Positions 8,120 to 13,632 of a DNA stretch of 31,478 bases are shown in pieces (position 1 is the first letter of the stretch; each line of letters begins with the position of its first letter). This DNA is from Anaerolineae bacterium. Its GTDB lineage: Bacteria > Chloroflexota > Anaerolineae > B4-G1. Under the pieces are notes generated by a model that ran no database searches, was not told where the DNA came from, and was given only the letters and a program-made list of their open reading frames with translations. The stretch spans positions 1 to 31,478 of the forward strand of contig JADHWW010000115.1 in NCBI GenBank assembly GCA_016783285.1, given 5' to 3'. A program made the translations under genes and the position numbers.

Positions 8120-9118
8120 ATGACGCTTGTTGACGAGTTTATGGTCGCCTTTGGTGTTTGGGAGGTGCCGCGGCCATACATTCACGTGATCGTGGATGAG
8201 CGGGAGATGGAACTCATCGTGCGGATGCAGGGTCAGCCGATGACGGTGGATGAGGTGGCTGGCCTTCTCGAGATGACCCGCGACCAGGCATCTGCCCTTT
8301 TGAAGAGGTGCTACTCCCGCTGCATCGTGGACAAAACGGTCGAGGATGGGGTTACGAAGTACGCACCGTCCGATTTCTATGCGCGCCTGGATCACTTTGC
8401 CAAGTTCGAGAACTGGGACGACGTTCCAGCAGAGGACCGCAAGGTAATAGATCGCCGATTTCTAGACGAATTTATCGCCCGGCACCGGCCCAACGTGGAA
8501 CGGAAAAAGCGAGGGTTAGCGGCGGAGAACGCATTGCCCAACGATACCATCCTACTGTTGATCGAAGTGGAGGAGATGATTGACGCCGCCACCGACATTA
8601 TCGTGCAGCCCTGCGACTGCCGGCGGTTGGGCCAGAACTGCGATCGGCCGGTGGAGACGTGTATCTGGCTGGACGAGGGCGCCCGCGAAGCCCTGGATCG
8701 CGGATTTGGGCGCCGGCTGACCAAGGAGGGGGCCAAGGAACTGGTTCGTTGGGCCGATAAGAAAGGCCTGATGCACACCGCCGACAGCGAGTGGCAAACG
8801 CGGGGGTTGCACGCCATCTGCAACTGCTGCGCCTGTGATTGTTACCCTTTCCGAGCCGCCCGGGAACTGGGCAGCAAGGGCGTCTGGCCCAGGAGCCGGT
8901 ACATCGTGGTCTACGACCGGGAGCGCTGTACCCTGTGCAGGGTGTGTGTGAAACGTTGCCACTTTGGCGCTTTCTATCACGATGGTTCCACGGTCGAGGT
9001 GGACGGCAAGACAAGAAAAAGCATCCGGTTTGAGCCGGAAGAGTGCTGGGGCTGTGGCCTCTGTGCGAATACGTGCCCATCGGGAGCCATTGTGATGGAG
9101 AGTTTGAAGGAGAGTTGA
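8120..9118 (+). CDS. Iron-sulfur protein: winged-helix-like N-terminus, Cys-rich centre, 2x[4Fe-4S] ferredoxin domain
   Basis: This 332-residue cytoplasmic protein has three visible parts. Residues about 38-75 (MTVDEVAGLLEMTRDQASAL) look like a helix-turn-helix or winged-helix segment. The centre is cysteine-rich, with C165, C167, C174 and C180, then C234, C236, C237, C239 and C241 in CNCCACDC. The C-terminus is a bacterial two-cluster ferredoxin: C270/273/276/280 and C309/312/315/319. The start is ATG 8120 behind GAGGGGAAAG, 10 nt after the MFS gene. I recognise the ferredoxin domain but not a named full-length family. Plausible roles are electron delivery for reductive reactivation of a corrinoid protein or a redox-sensing regulator. 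It lacks the ATPase domain of RACo and is shorter than RamA. Confidence 0.8.
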   Translation: MTLVDEFMVAFGVWEVPRPYIHVIVDEREMELIVRMQGQPMTVDEVAGLLEMTRDQASALLKRCYSRCIVDKTVEDGVTKYAPSDFYARLDHFAKFENWDDVPAEDRKVIDRRFLDEFIARHRPNVERKKRGLAAENALPNDTILLLIEVEEMIDAATDIIVQPCDCRRLGQNCDRPVETCIWLDEGAREALDRGFGRRLTKEGAKELVRWADKKGLMHTADSEWQTRGLHAICNCCACDCYPFRAARELGSKGVWPRSRYIVVYDRERCTLCRVCVKRCHFGAFYHDGSTVEVDGKTRKSIRFEPEECWGCGLCANTCPSGAIVMESLKES

Positions 9119-9177
9119 CACAGCTTTTGCAACAGCCCCCCGGGGGAGATTCCCTAGACCGTAAAGGAGATGTATCA

Positions 9178-10212
9178 ATGAAAGCAGTTCGTTTAGTCAA
9201 ACCTGGCCAATCTTTGGAGATGCAAGAAGTTCCTGTTCCCCAGGTCGGCCCTGGAGACGTGCTGGTGCGGGTCAAAGCGGCCGGCATCTGCCATTCAGAC
9301 GCCCACTACCGGGCTGGCGTCTCACCGGTGTACCCGCTCCCGTTGACGCTGGGTCACGAAGTCGCCGGGGTCGTCGAGCAGGTGGGGTCGGAGGTCACGA
9401 ACATCAGTGTTGGCGACCGGGTATGCCTCCACTACATGGTCACCTGCGGTGACTGCATCTATTGCAGCCAGGGCAGCGAACAGTTCTGCACCTCGGGCCA
9501 AATGCTGGGCAAGAACCGAGACGGGGGCTATGCCGAGTACATCAGTATACCGGCCCGCAACGCCTTTCCCCTGCCTGACGAGATCCCCTTTGAGCAGGGA
9601 GCCATCATGATGTGTTCGTCGGCGACCTCGTTCCACGCGCTGTGCAAAGGCCGGCTGAGCGCGGGCGAGACGGTTGCCGTTTTTGGCGTCGGCGGGTTGG
9701 GCATGTCGGCGGTGCAACTGGCTCGGGCCTTTGGGGCGTTAGACGTGTACGCGGTGGATATCAACGCTGACAGGCTTAAGATAGCCAAGAGATTTGGCGC
9801 CGCCCCGATCAACGCAGCCGAGACCGATCCGGTGGCCAAGATCAAACGATTGACCGGCGGCCGGGGCGTGGATGTGGCCCTGGAGTTGATCGGCCTGCCG
9901 TTGACGGTGCGACAGTGCATCGAATCGTTGGCCGTCTTTGGACGGGTGGTAGTGGTCGGCCTCAGCGACAAAACCGTCGAGATCGCGCCCTACCGCGAAT
10001 TGATATGCAGGGAAGCGGAACTCATCGGCTCGGCCGATCACCTGGCTCACGAATTGCCCATCCTCATCGAGTTGGTTCGCCGGGGCACGCTGGACCTTTC
10101 CGACGTGGTCACCGACACCGTGCCCCTCGACGCCGACGCCATCAACGAAGTGATGGATCGTCTCGAACGCTTTGGCGGCGACGTGCGTACTGTAATCACG
10201 CCGTCAAAATAG
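9178..10212 (+). CDS. Zinc-dependent alcohol dehydrogenase (MDR family)
   Basis: This 344-residue medium-chain dehydrogenase has catalytic-zinc ligands C38, H60 (with E61 in GHEVAGVVEQVG) and C146. The structural-zinc lobe is C90, C93, C96 and C104. The Rossmann motif is GVGGLG at 170-175, with D194 at the end of beta-2, which usually means NAD rather than NADP. It would oxidise an alcohol to an aldehyde or ketone, or the reverse. I chose ATG 9178 because it follows AAAGGAGA by a proper distance and gives the standard MKAVRL opening; the open frame extends upstream but overlaps the iron-sulfur gene. It stops at TAG. The exact substrate is not readable. An aldehyde product would suit the oxidoreductase at 26571. 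Confidence 0.92.
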   Translation: MKAVRLVKPGQSLEMQEVPVPQVGPGDVLVRVKAAGICHSDAHYRAGVSPVYPLPLTLGHEVAGVVEQVGSEVTNISVGDRVCLHYMVTCGDCIYCSQGSEQFCTSGQMLGKNRDGGYAEYISIPARNAFPLPDEIPFEQGAIMMCSSATSFHALCKGRLSAGETVAVFGVGGLGMSAVQLARAFGALDVYAVDINADRLKIAKRFGAAPINAAETDPVAKIKRLTGGRGVDVALELIGLPLTVRQCIESLAVFGRVVVVGLSDKTVEIAPYRELICREAELIGSADHLAHELPILIELVRRGTLDLSDVVTDTVPLDADAINEVMDRLERFGGDVRTVITPSK

Positions 10213-10218
10213 CCTGTA

Positions 10219-10232
10219 CCGTGAAACGAGTG
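10219..10232. repeat. Degenerate heptamer repeat, about two units
   Basis: CCGTGAA followed by ACGAGTG resembles the 7-bp units of the longer arrays at 11612, 13085 and 13598. It sits in the short gap between the alcohol dehydrogenase stop and the ammonia-lyase start. Only two diverged units are present, so this call depends on the better arrays elsewhere. Confidence 0.35.
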
Positions 10233-10241
10233 CGAGGGTAT

Positions 10242-11624
10242 ATGACCTGCATTACCCAAGTTTTGATAGCGCCAGCCACAGGCGCTTATTACTACGAGGA
10301 TCTGGCCGCTCTTCAATCCCACCCCACCCCTCTGGCCGAACGCTATGCCGCCGCCCCGATGACGCCTGGTTTCCGTCACATCCGCGAGGTGGCCGAGGCC
10401 CTCTCGGTGGGCCTGGTGCTGGACATAGGACAGGTGGCGTGGGGGGACTGCGTGGCCGTGGCCTACAGCGGCAAGGCCGGCCGCGACCCGGTCTTCCGCA
10501 CCGAGGAAGGTCTGGCGACGATGCAGCGGGTGGTGGCCCCGTTGCTCCAGGGCCGGGAGATCACGACTTTCCGCGAACTCGCCGGGAAGGTGGACAGTCT
10601 GTTCGAATCGGTGAAGATAATCAAGCCGCTACCTCAGCCCAAAGGAATGACCCGCCGGGAACTGTTGGCCGCACCGGCCCGCATGTGGCGGGCAGCCCAG
10701 GGGCAGAAGGAAGAAGAGAGGATCGCCCCTACGGAGCGCGTCACCGTGGAGCGGCGACTGCACACCGCCGTCCGCTACGGCGTCAGCCAGGCTCTGCTGA
10801 AAGCGGTGGCCCTGGTTCGCGGTGTGACGATGGCCGAGGTGATTGCCGAGGAATGGGACCTGCCGCTGCCCAACGCGCCGGTGCCCATCCACGCCCAGTC
10901 GGGCGGCGAGCGCTACCACAACGCGGACAAGATGATCGTCCGCCGGGTGGCCTCGCTCCCACACGGACTGGTGGACGACATTCCCGAGCAACTCGGCGAG
11001 GATGGCGCCAAACTGACACGGTATGTGCGCTGGCTCAAGGAGCGTATCCAGGAACTGGGCGGCGCCGATTACCGGCCAACGATTCACCTGGACGTTCATG
11101 GAGCGCTGGGGCAGATTTTTGATAACGATCTTGGTCGCGTCCTCGGGCAACTCTACGCACTAGAGTTGGCCGTGCAACCCTACTCGCTGCGGGTGGAGAG
11201 TCCGATGATTATGGAGAGCCGGGAAGCCCATATTGAGACGATGAAGACGCTGCGCGAATACGTCCGCTTCCGCAAAATGAAGGTGCAACTCGTCGCTGAC
11301 GAGTGGGCCAACACGCTGGAAGACATCCAGGCATTCGTGGACGCTCAAGCGGCCGACATGATCCAGATCAAGACACCCGACCTGGGCAGCATACACAACA
11401 CGATCGAGGCGGTGTTGGCCTGCAAAGCCGGGGGCGTGAGCGCGTTCCTGGGCGGTAGTTGCGCCGAAACCGACCTGTCAGCAAAGGTAGCCGTCCACGT
11501 TGCCCTGGCCACCCGGCCAGATTTGATAATGGCAAAGCCGGGTATGGGGGTGGACGAGGGCGTTATGCTGGTGCAGAACGAGATGGCCCGCACCTTGGCC
11601 TGGATTCGGGCGCGTGAAGCGTAA
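10242..11624 (+). CDS. Methylaspartate ammonia-lyase homologue, enlarged
   Basis: This enolase-superfamily enzyme aligns well by eye with methylaspartate ammonia-lyase, which converts (2S,3S)-3-methylaspartate to mesaconate and ammonia. Key residues are in place: catalytic H217 in PIHAQSGGERY, metal ligands D284 (HLDVHG), E319 (RVESPM) and D353 (LVADEW), and catalytic K377 in QIKTPDLG. PGMGVDEG closes the barrel. It has 460 residues against about 413 in the clostridial enzymes. Much of the excess falls around residues 125-170, a basic, Arg/Glu-rich stretch. ATG 10242 has GAGGG upstream; GTG 10221 is less likely. The last codons and the TAA lie inside a heptamer repeat. No glutamate mutase is nearby, so another 3-substituted aspartate or methylated amino acid is possible as substrate. 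Confidence 0.9.
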   Translation: MTCITQVLIAPATGAYYYEDLAALQSHPTPLAERYAAAPMTPGFRHIREVAEALSVGLVLDIGQVAWGDCVAVAYSGKAGRDPVFRTEEGLATMQRVVAPLLQGREITTFRELAGKVDSLFESVKIIKPLPQPKGMTRRELLAAPARMWRAAQGQKEEERIAPTERVTVERRLHTAVRYGVSQALLKAVALVRGVTMAEVIAEEWDLPLPNAPVPIHAQSGGERYHNADKMIVRRVASLPHGLVDDIPEQLGEDGAKLTRYVRWLKERIQELGGADYRPTIHLDVHGALGQIFDNDLGRVLGQLYALELAVQPYSLRVESPMIMESREAHIETMKTLREYVRFRKMKVQLVADEWANTLEDIQAFVDAQAADMIQIKTPDLGSIHNTIEAVLACKAGGVSAFLGGSCAETDLSAKVAVHVALATRPDLIMAKPGMGVDEGVMLVQNEMARTLAWIRAREA

Positions 11625-11639
11625 AACGTGAAACGTGAG
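11612..11639. repeat. Heptamer tandem repeat array (4 units) across the ammonia-lyase stop codon
   Basis: Four consecutive 7-mers, GCGTGAA GCGTAAA ACGTGAA ACGTGAG, run from inside the last codons of the ammonia-lyase to the ribosome binding site of the next gene. The stop codon TAA lies in unit 2, and the last A of the array region leads directly into the AGGAG of the following methyltransferase. Confidence 0.85.
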
Positions 11640-11648
11640 AGGAGATCT

Positions 11649-13097
11649 GTGGACACCAACTATCACGCTCATCAAACACCACAATTCCGTGTTTTGTCGG
11701 ACAGGCAAATCGAAAAGGTCTATCGAGCGACGTTGGAGTGCCTGAACCGCACCGGCGTCAATGTGCTCAACGCCGAGGCGCGCGACCTGTTGGCCGCGGC
11801 CGGCGCGCGGGTGGACGGCGTGCGGGTGCGTATTCCGCCGCACATCATTCAGGACAGTGTCGCCGCCAATCCGCGCTCCTTCACCCTGTGGGGGCGCGAT
11901 GGCCGACACCAGATACAGGTGGTGCCCGATCGGGTTTACTTCGGCCCCGGCCCCACCTGCACCTACTTCATTGACCCAGAAACCGGCGAACGGCGGAAGG
12001 TCCGCCGTGGCGATCCCGGCCTGACAGCCCGGGTGTGCGACAGGCTGGACAACATCGACTACGTGATGGGGCTGGGGTTGATCGACGACGTACATCACCG
12101 GCTGGCCCCGGTGTACGAGTTTGCCGAGATGATCGCCAACACCGGCAAGCCGGTGTTGCCCTGGGCGTATTCTCTCGAAAACATATCCGACATCTACCAA
12201 ATCGCCCTGGCCGTCGCGGGGAGCAAGGAGGCCTTTCGAGAACGCCCTTTCTTCGCTCTCTTCGCCACGTTCCAATCCCCACTACAGCACACCGACGAAG
12301 AACTGGCTAACGTGCTCTGGGCCGTCGAGCGCGATATCCCCATCGTCTACCTGGGCGGTGGTACCGCCGGATCCACCGCGCCGGTGACCGGGGCAGGCAC
12401 GCTGGTCATCTCCCTGGCCGGGGCGCTGAGCGGCCTGGCGATCATCCAACTCAAGAGACGAGGCGCGGCGGTGTGCATCGGCGGCGTGCCCGAGCCGATG
12501 GACCTGCGCACAGGGCGGCCGGCCTACGGCGGGCCGGAGACGAGCCTCTACAGCGCGGCTGTGTCCGATATCTCCCGCTACCTGGGCCTGCCCTTCATGG
12601 GCACCGCCGGCGCTTCCGAGGCGAAGGTGCTCGACCTGCAGGCCGCCATCGAAAGCACCATGCAGGTGGTGCTCTCCGGCCTCAGCGGAGCGACGCTGGT
12701 CCACGACGTGGGCTTCCTCGACTGCGCCGACATCGGTTCGCTGGAGATGCTGGTGATGAACGATGAGATTATCGCTATGACTCGGCGCATCATGCGCGGC
12801 ATCGAGGTCAGTGACGACACACTGATGCTGGACCTGATAGATCGCATTGGCCCAGGGGGGGAGTTTATGTCCACCAAAGAGACGGCCAAGCGGTGCCGCG
12901 CCGAGATTTGGACACCGACGTTGATGGACCGCGATCCGTGGGTGAACTGGGAGGCAGCCGGCTCGCCGACGATGCCCGACCGGATCCAGGCGCGGGTGCG
13001 GGAGATTCTGGCGACCCACGAGCCTCCGCCCTTGCCTGAGGGCGCGGCGGAGAAGATTGAGACGATCCTGGAGGCGGCAGAAGTACGTGAAACGTGA
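11649..13097 (+). CDS. MttB-superfamily methyltransferase (non-pyrrolysine), paralogue 4
   Basis: This MttB homologue of 482 residues is counted from GTG 11649, which has AGGAG 4 nt upstream. GTG 11628 would translate repeat sequence and is less likely. Marks are FGPGPTCTYFIDPETGER near 100, GTAGASEAKVLDLQAAIE near 318, LVHDVGFLDCADIGSLEM near 350 and a C-terminal RDPWVNW. The cysteine of the GGC or AGC motif in paralogues 1-3 is replaced by alanine here (AGASEAK), and QQAAAE becomes LQAAIE. These changes suggest a separate subfamily and probably a different substrate. There is no internal amber codon. The final codons and TGA stop are made from the heptamer repeat at 13085. Its repeat-bounded position suggests insertion as a unit. 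Confidence 0.88.
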   Translation: MDTNYHAHQTPQFRVLSDRQIEKVYRATLECLNRTGVNVLNAEARDLLAAAGARVDGVRVRIPPHIIQDSVAANPRSFTLWGRDGRHQIQVVPDRVYFGPGPTCTYFIDPETGERRKVRRGDPGLTARVCDRLDNIDYVMGLGLIDDVHHRLAPVYEFAEMIANTGKPVLPWAYSLENISDIYQIALAVAGSKEAFRERPFFALFATFQSPLQHTDEELANVLWAVERDIPIVYLGGGTAGSTAPVTGAGTLVISLAGALSGLAIIQLKRRGAAVCIGGVPEPMDLRTGRPAYGGPETSLYSAAVSDISRYLGLPFMGTAGASEAKVLDLQAAIESTMQVVLSGLSGATLVHDVGFLDCADIGSLEMLVMNDEIIAMTRRIMRGIEVSDDTLMLDLIDRIGPGGEFMSTKETAKRCRAEIWTPTLMDRDPWVNWEAAGSPTMPDRIQARVREILATHEPPPLPEGAAEKIETILEAAEVRET

Positions 13098-13101
13098 AAC
13101 G
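13085..13101. repeat. Heptamer repeat (2 clear units) forming the paralogue-4 stop codon
   Basis: Two perfect ACGTGAA units (13085-13091 and 13092-13098) and the start of a third overlap the 3' end of the methyltransferase. The TGA stop at 13095-13097 is part of unit 2. The array abuts the left inverted repeat of the GxxExxY cassette. Confidence 0.8.
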
Positions 13102-13145
13102 TTTACACTGAGTTACGCAGAGTAGACACAGAGATGCACAGAGAG
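13101..13145. repeat. Left inverted repeat of the GxxExxY cassette
   Basis: This roughly 45-nt sequence, rich in CACAGAG and CGCAGAG steps, is the imperfect reverse complement of 13553-13597. Read inward to outward, both arms follow CTCTCTGTGnnnCTCTGTGTCT, then a variable TG block, then AACTCnGTGTAAA. The two arms enclose only the GxxExxY gene. Confidence 0.8.
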
Positions 13146-13165
13146 AACAAGAGGAGAGAGACACT

Positions 13166-13549
13166 GTGAGCAATCTTGCCGAGTTGAACGAGCTAACAAA
13201 GCAGATCATCGGTGCAGCTATTGAAGTACACCGTCATTTAGGGCCGGGATTGCTGGAAACAGCTTATGAAACTTGCCTGGCTTATGAATTGCAGCAACTT
13301 GGACTGAGCTTTGAACGACAAAAAGCGCTTCCTCTGGTCTACAAGGAAATCCGTCTGGATCAGGGATACCGCATTGATTTGCTCGTGGAGCGAAAAGTGG
13401 TCGTAGAGCTTAAAGTCGTTGAGCGAATTGCCCCGGTTCACGAGGCTCAGGTACTCTCTTATCTGAGGTTTTCTGGGTGCAAGATTGGCCTGCTGCTCAA
13501 TTTCAACGTCAAACTACTCAAGGATGGCATTCGCCGCTTCATAATGTAA
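13166..13549 (+). CDS. GxxExxY protein (PDDEXK-like small protein)
   Basis: This 127-residue protein shows the defining GLLETAY motif (GxxExxY) near residue 30, then a nuclease-like core with D72 in YRIDLLVERK, an ELK about ten residues later, and a terminal LLLNFNVKLLKDGIRRFI. The family is widespread and often present in many copies, and it is linked to the PD-(D/E)XK fold, but its function is unproven. GTG 13166 follows GAGGAG. It is flanked by 45-nt inverted repeats and outer heptamer arrays, and it is more AT-rich than its neighbours. These are signs of a mobile or repeat-associated insertion with no direct metabolic role here. Confidence 0.9.
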   Translation: MSNLAELNELTKQIIGAAIEVHRHLGPGLLETAYETCLAYELQQLGLSFERQKALPLVYKEIRLDQGYRIDLLVERKVVVELKVVERIAPVHEAQVLSYLRFSGCKIGLLLNFNVKLLKDGIRRFIM

Positions 13550-13552
13550 TCT

Positions 13553-13597
13553 CTCTCTGTGTAACTCTGTGTCTTCTTTGTGCAACTCTGTGTAAAA
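13553..13597. repeat. Right inverted repeat of the GxxExxY cassette
   Basis: It starts 4 nt after the GxxExxY stop codon and is complementary to 13101-13145 with scattered mismatches. Its repeated CTCTGTG steps correspond to the CACAGAG steps of the left arm. A long RNA stem could form from the two arms, or they may be the ends of a non-autonomous element. Confidence 0.8.
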
Positions 13598-13632
13598 ACG
13601 TGATGCGTGAAGCGTGAAATGTGAAATGTGAA
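13598..13632. repeat. Heptamer tandem repeat array (5 units) abutting the molybdenum hydroxylase start codon
   Basis: Five units in a row (ACGTGAT, GCGTGAA, GCGTGAA, ATGTGAA, ATGTGAA) end exactly on the A of the ATG at 13632. They leave no room for a normal Shine-Dalgarno sequence. The orientation matches the arrays at 11612 and 13085. Confidence 0.88.

Noticed and set aside
10221..10242. GTG 10221 as the ammonia-lyase start
   Set aside because: It lies in repeat-like sequence with no ribosome binding site, whereas ATG 10242 has GAGGG upstream and gives a family-like N-terminus.
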